Part shown: piece by piece, positions 50,136 through 60,900 of the stretch
How positions within the stretch are numbered: the stretch's first letter is position 1
Layout: each line of letters starts with the position of its first letter
Assembly: GCA_039105265.1 (NCBI GenBank)
Contig: JAPFFF010000010.1
Location: 1,860,001-1,924,000 of the forward strand
Direction: 5' to 3'
Length of the DNA stretch: 64,000 nucleotides
DNA from: Tritrichomonas musculus
Lineage: Eukaryota > Parabasalia > Tritrichomonadida > Tritrichomonadidae
Made by a program: the position numbers and the translations under genes
Notes under the pieces: model-generated
Told to the model about the DNA's origin: nothing
Database searches by the model: none
Seen by the model: the letters and a program-made list of their open reading frames with translations, nothing else

Positions 50136-51740
50136 ATGAATAACCCATTAACAAAAGACAATAAAAATGATGACGAACGAATTGACACCATTGAAAGGCG
50201 TGTTGAACATCTTGAAAACATTATAAACCAAGACCATCAAAAATCAGAAATACAAATTCAAAAATCTGAAGTACAAATTCAGAAATCAGAAGTACAAATT
50301 CAAAAATCAGAATTATTAATTAAAAAAGAAAATAAAGAAGTATCCAGACAAATTGAATCGCAGAATCAAAAGATTGATAAAAATGAAGAAGATCTTTCCA
50401 AACAGCATCAATTGATAGAAGCTCAAAACCAAAAAATCGACAAATTTGAAGAAGATCTTTCCAAACAGAATCAATTAATCGAAGCACAAAACCAAAAGAT
50501 CAGCAAATATGAAGAAGATCTTTCCAAACAGAACCAATTGATAGAAGAGCAAAGCCAAAAGATCGAAGAGCTCGAAAACAAACTAAATTCAATTACAGAA
50601 GAGCAAGAAAAAAGGATTCAAGATCTTGAAAAAAATACAAAAAAATTGAAAGGAAAAATAACGGTTAAAGTCCAGCCAGACCACACAATCAAGGGCACGA
50701 TTGTCATCACTGAAAAAGGATGCAAATTGGATGGTAAAAGGAGTAAATGTTGCCTAAATGCAGATCCTTCAACGACAATTGACAAAAAATTGTATGAAAA
50801 CGGCCAATCTATTGAAAAATTGAAGGAAGAATTATCGTTCATGAAAAGTGCGGGCACATACTATCTTCATGCATTACTTGTCGATGACCAAGGCCACGAA
50901 AACCAGATTGTGAGCAAAGGAGTGACAACGAAAGGTTTCTCATTCAATTTCAGTTTCACCGGACACGTTGAAACCGCCACACTGGAGCCTGGTACCTACA
51001 AACTTGAAGTTTGGGGTGCCGAAGGAGGAACCACGGATCATTATGCAAACACGGCTGGTAAAGGAGGTTATTCTGTTGGCTTGCTAACGTTGAAATCGAC
51101 GACAAAATTACACATACACGTCGGCGAATGCCCGAAGAATAAAAATGGCGGTTGGAACGGGGGTGGCCCTGGTGGAGAGAATGACCTGAATGAGTCACCT
51201 GGCGGTGGCGGATCAACTGACATTTCTTTGTACGGTGAAGAAGAAGGAAGTAAAAACTGGAACAATAAAGATCACATGTACAGTAGAATCATCGTTGCTG
51301 GCGCAGGTGGCGGATCAGGTCACAATGACAACCCGAGGTTGTATGGCGGTTTTGGCGGCGGTTTGTGTGGGAAAAATAGTGGTCGTGGACCAGCTGATAA
51401 TGAAGGCACTCAAACTAGGGCTGGAACAAGTACGTGGAACTCAAAATTACAAGGTTTCGGAGTCGGAGGAACTAGAGCAACTTTCGTCTCTTCGGGAGGA
51501 GGAGGAGGCTGGTACGGAGGAGGCGCTTCTAAAGCAAAAGGAGGCGGCTCTGGAGGTTCTGGATACGTGTACAATGAATCAACAGCATGTAATTATCCAA
51601 GCGGTTGTAAATTAAATGATTCTTATTATTTAAAGAATTCAAAAACTTTGTCTGGAGATCAAGTTTTTCCAAGTCCATTGAACTCTTCTACTGAGAAAGG
51701 ACACCGCGGACACGGATATGCAAAAATTTCACCTCAATAA
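50136..51740 (+). CDS. Coiled-coil and glycine-rich (ALK-type) protein
   Basis: 534 residues from ATG. Residues 15-170 form a long coiled coil with near-repeats (SEVQIQKSEVQIQKSE; EDLSKQNQLIEAQNQKI, an approximately 20-residue unit repeated three to four times). A beta-rich linker (KVQPDHTIKGTIVI) is followed by the glycine-rich domain from about 272: YKLEVWGAEGG, GKGGYSVGLL, IIVAGAGGGSGHN, GGGGWYGGG, GHRGHGYAKI. It is the head-to-head paralogue of the gene at 46.5-49.0 kb, which shares TIKGTI, FMKS..YLHALVVD and the whole C-terminus but begins with a BTB-like domain. No signal peptide or membrane span is visible. In ALK receptors this domain binds ligands; here the partner is unknown. Confidence 0.85.
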   Translation: MNNPLTKDNKNDDERIDTIERRVEHLENIINQDHQKSEIQIQKSEVQIQKSEVQIQKSELLIKKENKEVSRQIESQNQKIDKNEEDLSKQHQLIEAQNQKIDKFEEDLSKQNQLIEAQNQKISKYEEDLSKQNQLIEEQSQKIEELENKLNSITEEQEKRIQDLEKNTKKLKGKITVKVQPDHTIKGTIVITEKGCKLDGKRSKCCLNADPSTTIDKKLYENGQSIEKLKEELSFMKSAGTYYLHALLVDDQGHENQIVSKGVTTKGFSFNFSFTGHVETATLEPGTYKLEVWGAEGGTTDHYANTAGKGGYSVGLLTLKSTTKLHIHVGECPKNKNGGWNGGGPGGENDLNESPGGGGSTDISLYGEEEGSKNWNNKDHMYSRIIVAGAGGGSGHNDNPRLYGGFGGGLCGKNSGRGPADNEGTQTRAGTSTWNSKLQGFGVGGTRATFVSSGGGGGWYGGGASKAKGGGSGGSGYVYNESTACNYPSGCKLNDSYYLKNSKTLSGDQVFPSPLNSSTEKGHRGHGYAKISPQ

Positions 51741-51919
51741 GCAATATTATTAAAATAATTTATTACATATATATTTATTTTTATATAATAATAAAAAAAG
51801 TTGTTGATATTAGATTCTTTGTTAATTGATCACTTTGATTGTATAGTTTTATTTATTTATTTTTTTTTTTTTTTTAATATGGAAAAATTTGAATAAATAC
51901 TTTTTTTATTAGTAATCGA
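51741..51919. other. Short convergent intergenic region
   Basis: T-rich sequence between the glycine-rich gene and the BspA relic, with no feature. Confidence 0.4.
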
Positions 51920-52803
51920 TTATAATTTTAAACGATCAATATCTTCTGGTGATGCAAAAATGGTAACACTTGATTGATCATCAAAATTACTGTTATAAAA
52001 TGATATTAATTTTGAATCATTTCTAATTTCAATTGTTATAAGTTTTGAACATCTATAAAAAGCTTTTTGGCCAATATGAATAACATTTGATGGAATTGTG
52101 AATGACTCTAATGAAGAACAATCAGCAAAGGCTTTAAAACCAATGAAATTCAAGTCTGAATTTCTGAGGAAAATTATATATTTTCAATTCAAACATTTTT
52201 GAAAAGAATGATCTCAACTAATTCTAACTGATTTTGGTATAATTATTTCTTCAATTGATGTAAAAGAAAAAGCTCCTTGTTCAATCAATTTCAAATTAGA
52301 ATCATCCGAAAATTCGACTTTTCTAAGTATTTTTTGCAATTTTGAAAAGCATATGAATCGATTTTCTGAATAAAAGATGGAATAACAGCAAATTTGATGT
52401 TTCTTCTTGCAAAAAATAGAATATCATATTCATTTTGATCTTGTTTTGTTTTTCCAATTATAAATGAATTATTGTAATATTTGAAATATTTATTTTCTGG
52501 AGATATCTCAATTGTGACCAAATTTCAAACTTTAAAACACCAATATTTTTTCAATTCAATTAGACTTGATGGAATATATAAAGAATCAATTGCTGAATTA
52601 CAAAAAATATTACTTTCAAAAGTTTTCAAATTAGATTTTTCATCAAGATCAGATGTAGAAAATGAATATTCACCAATCTTTTTAACTGTTGAAGGAATTG
52701 TAATGCACTTTATTTTGGTACCATAAAAAGCAAAATTGTTTATAAAGGAGTTGCTAGAAATAAGCTTAATAGACAAGTAATCAAAAAAATCAATGATTTC
52801 CAA
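51920..52803 (-). pseudogene. Relic of a BspA-like LRR gene
   Basis: Three consecutive - strand frames carry LRR text: FAFYGTKIKCITIPSTVKKI and LYIPSSLIELKKY (52803-52525), VTIEISPENKYFKYYNNS and VIPSFIQKIDSYAFQNCKK (52521-52291), then FKAFADCSSLESFTIPSN and KAFYRCSKLITIEI (52153-51920). The order is that of a BspA protein with an internal non-LRR insert of the NKYF.YYNNSFIIGK type. Frame breaks lie between the pieces and no good start is seen. Confidence 0.75.
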
Positions 52804-53518
52804 TAAAAATGGTGTCCATATTCAATTGAAAGCATGATTATTATAAAAAAGAAAAAGAAGCTTTTGATTGAAAAGAATATTTTATATGTTTGTGCTATTG
52901 GATTAAAAAAATCAGATTTGTCTCTATATAAAAATTTATCTCAAATATTCACAAAAGATAAATTGTTACGAACAAATGAAAAACATTGGCAAGAGTAAAA
53001 TAACAAAACCAATTAATCATCCAAATGACAAAAATAACTGATAGTACGATAATCAACTTTGGAAATACTTTTATACATGAATGAACTGATGTTGATAAAC
53101 ATGAATTTGGATTGAGATAGGTCAAATAAAGAGATAAATTCATTATTGGAAGTGAATTAACGTATCGTAATTCCCTGAAAACATTTTATAAATAGGTAAT
53201 GAAATTGTTTTGAACTGCATATCAACAAAAAGCACATTTTAGATATCTTAAATGGCGTTTTTTATATTATTGCATATTAAATTTCAAATTTATGAATAAA
53301 TCTAATACAATTTTTATCTTTTGCACTATCAAATTGTTGATATTATTTCAATTTCTATCATAGTTTTTTTCAAAGATAATTTGGTCTTTGAGTTAAATAA
53401 GTATTGAAAAATTCAATAAAAAATGATAGGAAAACAGAAAATTTCAATTATTCGGTGATCAAAATTCAGAAGAAGATTGTGGTTCAATAGAACAATAAAA
53501 AAAAAGCATTTCATATAT
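52804..53518. other. Intergenic, no gene seen
   Basis: A 64-codon - strand frame near 52.95-53.14 kb encodes a hydrophobic stretch but has no recognisable family and was not called. The last part precedes the acyltransferase gene. Confidence 0.45.
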
Positions 53519-54634
53519 ATGTCAAACAGAAATAATTTAGTGGAACTAGAAAGGTTTTTATACAGCCTATTAGTTGTTGGCTATCATATACAAGCAGCCT
53601 ATTTTCCTGAAAAAACATTTTTTTTCGAAAATGGAGCAAGTGCTGTTGAATTCTTTTTTGTTGTTTCAGGTTATTTTTTTGCTCGTTCAATTGAAAAAGT
53701 GAATAGCAAAGAAGAAAAGAACATATTTTTTGATACACTCGAATTCATGAAGAACAAAATCAAAACAATTTTAGTTGCACACATCGTGATAAATATTTTT
53801 ATGATAATATTTGCAATGATAATTGATATCCATTCTTTTTTGAAGATATTTCTAAACCGCCTCCCTGGAGTTTTTCTTATTCAAATGGCCATTTGCTGGA
53901 AAGATTCAATGGACATGTCCTTTTGCATTCCAGAATGGTACATTTCAACTATGCTTCTCTGCATGCTCGTTATGGCTCCTACATCGTTTTTCTTAAGACG
54001 AAAAATTAATGGTATCTGGATTGCTTTAATTTTATTTGCTTTCAACGCAGTTGTTGTTGGAATTGTTGTGTTCTGCACGAAGTTCAATGTAAACAGCACT
54101 TTTACGGACGATGCTAGAGGCTGGGCTGAATTATGTATTGGTATGTTTTCATATCACATGTCGGTATATATTGCAAAGAAGGAAACATTTAGCAAACCTG
54201 TTTCTGTGACATTAAAAATCATTGAAATGATTTCTTATCATTCACCTTTTGTTCTCGGCTTTGTTCCAATTAATGCGAAATACATGCCTCTGGTAATGTC
54301 TGTTACTGCATTTCTTGCATTTGTTGCACTTTCCATTACTTTCGGAAACAAAGGCGTCATTATTCAAAATAAGATAATTAATACTATTTTCGGCTATTTA
54401 GGAAGTATATCATTGCCGATCTATCTGTTTCACACTTTGTTTATTGGATTTTTCCTTGGTCAGCAAAACATTCAAGTGTGGAAAGTTTTTGTGATCGTCT
54501 TTTTGGTAACATTGATTGTGTCAGTTATTTATAAACTTATTTATGATGGAATCAAAAAGTGCATTAAAAAAATTAAGGAGAAAAAAGAACAAAATTTAGG
54601 CGTGTATACAGAAACTTTGATACCATTAACTTGA
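53519..54634 (+). CDS. Acyltransferase-3 family membrane protein
   Basis: 371 residues from the ATG at MSNRNNLVELER; the frame is open 14 codons earlier without ATG. It looks like the acyltransferase-3 (OafA/YrhL-type) family: an RNNLVELERFLYSLLVVGYH start with the conserved His, AVEFFFVVSGYFFA, then about nine to ten membrane spans to about residue 345, and a short basic tail. Such enzymes transfer acetyl or other acyl groups to surface sugars and are common in bacteria. In a parasite living among bacteria, lateral transfer is a reasonable inference. Codon use is AT-rich like the neighbours, so any transfer is not very recent. The acceptor is unknown; a glycan at the plasma membrane or Golgi is likely. 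Confidence 0.82.
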   Translation: MSNRNNLVELERFLYSLLVVGYHIQAAYFPEKTFFFENGASAVEFFFVVSGYFFARSIEKVNSKEEKNIFFDTLEFMKNKIKTILVAHIVINIFMIIFAMIIDIHSFLKIFLNRLPGVFLIQMAICWKDSMDMSFCIPEWYISTMLLCMLVMAPTSFFLRRKINGIWIALILFAFNAVVVGIVVFCTKFNVNSTFTDDARGWAELCIGMFSYHMSVYIAKKETFSKPVSVTLKIIEMISYHSPFVLGFVPINAKYMPLVMSVTAFLAFVALSITFGNKGVIIQNKIINTIFGYLGSISLPIYLFHTLFIGFFLGQQNIQVWKVFVIVFLVTLIVSVIYKLIYDGIKKCIKKIKEKKEQNLGVYTETLIPLT

Positions 54635-54921
54635 ATGTATTTTAATAAATAAATTTTATTTGTTTTATTTAAATTGTTATAAAATAGCATGACAATATGG
54701 AGCAAATAATAAAATATAGATAATATTATTTATTATTTTTAACCTTAATCTTTGAAATTTTAAATAATTGTTTTTTATTATTATTTTTGATATTTTCTTT
54801 AAAAAAAATCATTTTTTGTTTGCAATTTAACAAAATAAAAACATTTTTCATAATTATTAAAATTAAAAGAAAATAATAATTGCAATAGCAAATTGAATGG
54901 AAAATGTAAAAAACCAAAAAA
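54635..54921. other. Intergenic between acyltransferase and giant kinase
   Basis: AT-rich, no feature recognised. It should contain the promoter of the kinase gene. Confidence 0.4.
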
Positions 54922-57900
54922 ATGCTTCAAGAATATAAATTTTTAGATATCAAAGATTATCGAAAACTGAAGTTTTTAGGAAAAGGAACCTTTAGTAATG
55001 TTTTCCGTATTCAAGAAAAAGCTACAGGAAATATATTTGCGGCCAAAATATTACAAGATTTTTATGGTGATGAAGAAGGAAAAGCCCAAAAGCTTATAGA
55101 ACGAATGAAAATAGAATCTTCCTCCTATTCACGATTAAATTTCCCTTCTATAACCAAATTTTATGGAGTTTGTTCACGAGATTTTGAAGATGAGCCATAT
55201 CCATCCCTAATTCTCGAATATATACCCAACGGTACCCTTAATGATCTTTTTGCTAAATCAAGTAAAGGCGAACCATTACCTCCCGAATGGAATAGCACCA
55301 AAGTTCTCATTAATATTTATGGCATCGCGGCAGGAATGTCTTACTTACATTCAAAGGATGTTTTATATCGAGACCTCAAGTTATTAAATATACTCGAAGA
55401 CGAAAATTACTATCCAAAAATGACAGATTTTGGAGTTTCAAAGATTATTCTTGACATAAACCAAGACAATTCAATTGGTGTTGGGTCCCCTCTCTACATG
55501 GCCCCTGAAATATTAAATGGTGACCAAAAATATACAAAGTCAATTGATGTGTATTCATTTGCCATTTGCGTTTATCAGTTGATCGCAAAAACAAATCCTT
55601 TCAGTTACTTGAAAGGAAATATGACTCCACAACGGTTTATGGCGATGATTAAAAAAGGAGACAGGTCCAAATTTAATGCGAATGTTCCGAAATGTTATCA
55701 AGAATTGATAACTAAATGTTGGTCGCAGGATCCTGAAAATCGTCCCACTTTTCCACAGATTGTTGAAATGCTCAAAACTAACCGAGAATTTGTGACAGAA
55801 CTCAATGTTGATGAAGAAGAATTTCATGAATACATCGACATCATTGAAGGTAGAAAACCTTATCCAACGTCTGACATCAGGCAGCAAAAAGAAGAGGAAA
55901 TAGTTGAAGAAGATGAAAAACCTTTGATAATTCACGACGCCAAGCCATTTGATTTGGAATCCGTTGAACAAACAAAAGTGATTGGTGAAGGATCTTTTGG
56001 TGTTGTTTATGAAGTTCGCGATAAAGAAACGAACTCAGTTTATGCAGCCAAAGTATCAAAAGGTGAAATATATGAATGTTTAAAGAGTGATAATCAAACT
56101 GTTAATTTGGTTAGAGAAGTTTCTATTCTTTCAAAAGTTTCGCATCCTGCGATCATGCATTTTATCGGTTACAGTCCAACCAACTTTAAAAAGTCACCAA
56201 AACCAGTCATTGTTACCGAGCTTTTAAAGAATGGAACATTGGCAGACTTGATTGAATTGGAAAGAAGAGGATTGGCATGTAATGAATGGGATTTCACAAA
56301 GAAATTGATCAATATTTATGGAATTGCATCCAGCATGAAATATCTGCATTCAATTGATATTCTTCATCGAGATTTAAAACCAAGTAATATTTTGGTCGAT
56401 GAGTTTCTATTTCCAAAACTTGCTGATTTTGGTCTTTCTAAAGACTATTTAAATAAGTCAGCAGATTGTGAGCGTCTTCAACAGACAGATTTGTTAGGAA
56501 CACCCATTTATATTTCACCTGAAATTTATGAAAATATTAGTTACACCAAAGCTGGAGATGTTTATGCTTTTGGTTTTATTGTGTATGAAATAATGACATC
56601 TGAAGTTCCTAACGTAGGCAGTCAAAAATATCAAATTATGTGGAACGTGTCAAGAGGTGTTCGACCTGAATTTAACTCTGACATACCAAAATGTTATCGA
56701 CGTTTAATTGAGCAATGTTGGGATCAAAATCCAGAGAACAGACCTTCGTTTGATGATATTGTTGACACTTTAAGAAATGATCCTGAATTTATCACTGATT
56801 TGGTTGTTGAAAGTGACTTTCTTGATTACGTTGATATGATTGATGAAAACCAACCAAATAAAACTTTTACCAAAATTGAAATTCCTAAAGAAAAATTACA
56901 GCAAAATGAATTCTCTGACATTTTACATCTTGAAGGATTTGTTGACTTGTCAAACTATCAAAAGAAGAAGAAGAATATTTGGAAGAATGATTTCTGGAAA
57001 GTTTATGAAGTCACTGAAAAGAAGACAGGTCAAATTTTATTGGCCAAAGTGTCATCATTAATGATTTCAAACTTTTCGAAGGATGAAATTGAAGGTCTTA
57101 AAAAAGAAGTAAGCATTCTGTCCAAACTGGATCATCCATCTTTACTTAAGTTTATTGGATATAGTCCAACCAACTTTAAAAAAGAACCAAAACCGACAAT
57201 TATCTCAGAATATTCATTGAAACAAACATTGGCAAACATCATTGATTTGAAAAGAAAAAGTATTCAATCAGAAGATTGGAATGAAACAAAGATTCTCATG
57301 ATTATCTTTGGAATTGCTTCGGGAATGTCTTATTTGCATTCAAATGGAATCATTCATCATGATTTAAAACCTGGCAGCGTTTTCATCGATAAAGATTTGC
57401 TACCAAAAATTTCTGATTTCGGTTCGTTTACGAAAATTCAAATTTTGAGAAGTATGTCTTGCCAATCAAGTTCAAAAATACAAAATGATCCGAATTATTC
57501 AGCCCCTGAAGTCCTGAATTCTGAAGGAGCATGCAAAGCAAGCGATGTTTATTCTTTTGCCTTAATTGTTTATGAAATAATGACAAAAGAAAAGCCGTTC
57601 TCTAATTTGAATACAAATGAAATATTTGTCGAAGTGGTCACAAAATGCGGAAGGCCGGTATTTCCTAGCGAGGAAAATGTTAGAATTCCTGATCATTATA
57701 AGGAGCTGATTGAGGCTTGCTGGTGTCAGAATCCTAGCGAAAGATTGTCTTTCGATGATATTGTTAATATTCTGAAAAGTGACACTAGATTTTTGTCAGA
57801 AAAAGTTGATAAGCAAAAATATTTTGAATTTGTTAATTCAATTGAAAACTATGATCAAAGTAAGAAAAATGATAAACATCAAGAACACATGAACAACCAG

Positions 57901-60900
57901 AAATTGGTTGAAGAAGAAAAATTGGTTGAAGAAGAAAAATTGGTTGAAGAAGAAAAACTAGTGGAAGAAGAAAAACTAGTGGAAGAAGAAAAACTAGTGG
58001 AAGAAGAAAAACTAGTGGAAGAAGAAAAATTGGTTGAAGAAGAAAAACTAGTGGAAGAAGAAAAATTGGTGGAAGAAGAAAAATTGGTGGAAGAAAATCA
58101 ACAAGCTCAGAGTAGTCAAAATGAACAAAAAGTTCCCGATAACCAGAGCTACCAGCAATTTCATTCTAACCAAAATGAACAACAAGTTCCTGATAACCAG
58201 AGTTACCAACAATTTCATTCTAACCAAAATGAACAACAAGTTGAAAGAAGTATTAATGATCAGCAATTTCATTCTAACCAAAATGAACAACAAGTTCCCG
58301 ATAACCAGAGTTACCAACAATTTCATTCTAATCAAAATGAACAACAAGTTCCCGATAACCAGAGTTACCAACAATTTCATTCTAATCAAAATGAACAACA
58401 AGTTCCCGATAACCAGAGTTACCAACAATTTCATTCTAATCAAAATGAACAACAAGTTCCCGATAACCAGAGTTACCAACAATTTCATTCTAATCAAAAT
58501 GAACAACAAGTTCCCGATAACCAGAGTTGCCAACAATTTCATTCTAACCAAAATGAACAACAAGTTCCTGATAACCAGAGTTGCCAACATTTTCATTCTA
58601 ATCAAAATGAACAACAAGTTCCCGATAACCAGAGTTACCAACAATTTCATTCTAATCAAAATGAACAACAAGTTCCTGATAATCAGAGCTACCAACAATT
58701 TCATTCTAATCAAAATGAACAACAAGTTCAAGATAATCAGAGCTACCAACAATTTCATTCTAACCAAAATGAACAACAAGTTCCCGATAACCAGAGTTAC
58801 CAACAATTTCATTCTAATCAAAATGAACAACAAGTTCCCGATAACCAGAGTTACCAACAATTTCATTCTAATCAAAATGAACAACAAGTTCCCGATAACC
58901 AGAGTTGCCAACAATTTCATTCTAACCAAAATGAACAACAAGTTCCTGATAACCAGAGTTGCCAACAATTTCATTCTAACCAAAATGAACAACAAGTTCC
59001 TGATAACCAGAGTTGCCAACAATTTCATTCTAACCAAAATGAACAACAAGTTCCCGATAACCAGAGTTACCAACAATTTCATTCTAATCAAAATGAACAA
59101 CAAGTTCCCGATAACCAGAGTTACCAACAATTTCATTCTAATCAAAATGAACAACAAGTTCCCGATAACCAGAGTTACCAACAATTTCATTCTAATCAAA
59201 ATGAACAACAAGTTCCCGATAACCAGAGTTACCAACAATTTCATTCTAATCAAAATGAACAACAAGTTCCCGATAACCAGAGTTGCCAACAATTTCATTC
59301 TAACCAAAATGAACAACAAGTTCCTGATAACCAGAGTTGCCAACATTTTCATTCTAATCAAAATGAACAACAAGTTCCCGATAACCAGAGTTACCAACAA
59401 TTTCATTCTAATCAAAATGAACAACAAGTTCCTGATAATCAGAGCTACCAACAATTTCATTCTAATCAAAATGAACAACAAGTTCAAGATAATCAGAGCT
59501 ACCAACAATTTCATTCTAACCAAAATGAACAACAAGTTCCCGATAACCAGAGTTACCAACAATTTCATTCTAATCAAAATGAACAACAAGTTCCCGATAA
59601 CCAGAGTTACCAACAATTTCATTCTAATCAAAATGAACAACAAGTTCCCGATAACCAGAGTTGCCAACAATTTCATTCTAACCAAAATGAACAACAAGTT
59701 CCTGATAACCAGAGTTGCCAACATTTTCATTCTAATCAAAATGAACAACAAGTTCCCGATAACCAGAGTTACCAACAATTTCATTCTAATCAAAATGAAC
59801 AACAAGTTCCTGATAATCAGAGCTACCAACAATTTCATTCTAATCAAAATGAACAACAAGTTCAAGATAATCAGAGCTACCAACAATTTCATTCTAACCA
59901 AAATGAACAACAAGTTCCCGATAACCAGAGTTACCAACAATTTCATTCTAATCAAAATGAACAACAAGTTCCTGATAATCAGAGCTACCAACAATTTCAT
60001 TCTAATCAAAATGAACAACAAGTTCAAGATAATCAGAGCTACCAACAATTTCATTCTAACCAAAATGAACAACAAGTTCCCGATAACCAGAGTTACCAAC
60101 AATTTCATTCTAATCAAAATGAACAACAAGTTCCCGATAACCAGAGTTACCAACAATTTCATTCTAATCAAAATGAACAACAAGTTCCCGATAACCAGAG
60201 TTGCCAACAATTTCATTCTAACCAAAATGAACAACAAGTTCCTGATAACCAGAGTTGCCAACATTTTCATTCTAATCAAAATGAACAACAAGTTCCCGAT
60301 AACCAGAGTTACCAACAATTTCATTCTAATCAAAATGAACAACAAGTTCCTGATAATCAGAGCTACCAACAATTTCATTCTAATCAAAATGAACAACAAG
60401 TTCAAGATAATCAGAGCTACCAACAATTTCATTCTAACCAAAATGAACAACAAGTTCCCGATAACCAGAGTTACCAACAATTTCATTCTAATCAAAATGA
60501 ACAACAAGTTCCCGATAACCAGAGTTACCAACAATTTCATTCTAATCAAAATGAACAACAAGTTCCCGATAACCAGAGTTACCAACAATTTCATTCTAAT
60601 CAAAATGAACAACAAGTTCCTGATAACCAGAGTTACCAACAATTTCATTCTAATCAAAATGAACAACAAGTTCAAGATAATCAGAGCTACCAACAATTTC
60701 ATTCTAGCCAAAATGAACAACAAGTTCCTGATAACCAACAATTTCACTACATCCAGCATGACCAGCAACTTCATCGTAACCAGAATGAGCATCAAGTTCA
60801 AAGAAGTCTTAATGAATCAATGGAGCAAATCCGGAGCAATCATCCATTCCATCAATATCAAAACGAGCAGCAGGCTAATCTAAACCAGAATGCCAAGTTT

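Noticed and set aside
52949-53143. Hydrophobic 64-codon frame as an acyltransferase fragment
   Set aside because: One hydrophobic stretch alone is not enough; no acyltransferase motif aligns.
58120-60711. CRISPR-like array
   Set aside because: The repeats are directly adjacent 54-bp coding units without unique spacers, in a eukaryotic gene.
58048-60801. A 917-codon open frame on the - strand across the kinase repeat
   Set aside because: It is a by-product of the 54-bp unit having no stop in that frame. It is a monotonous hydrophobic repeat with no non-repetitive domain.
58121-60883. A 920-codon open frame in another + frame over the same repeat
   Set aside because: Same cause. The kinase frame continues on both sides into recognisable domains, while this one does not.
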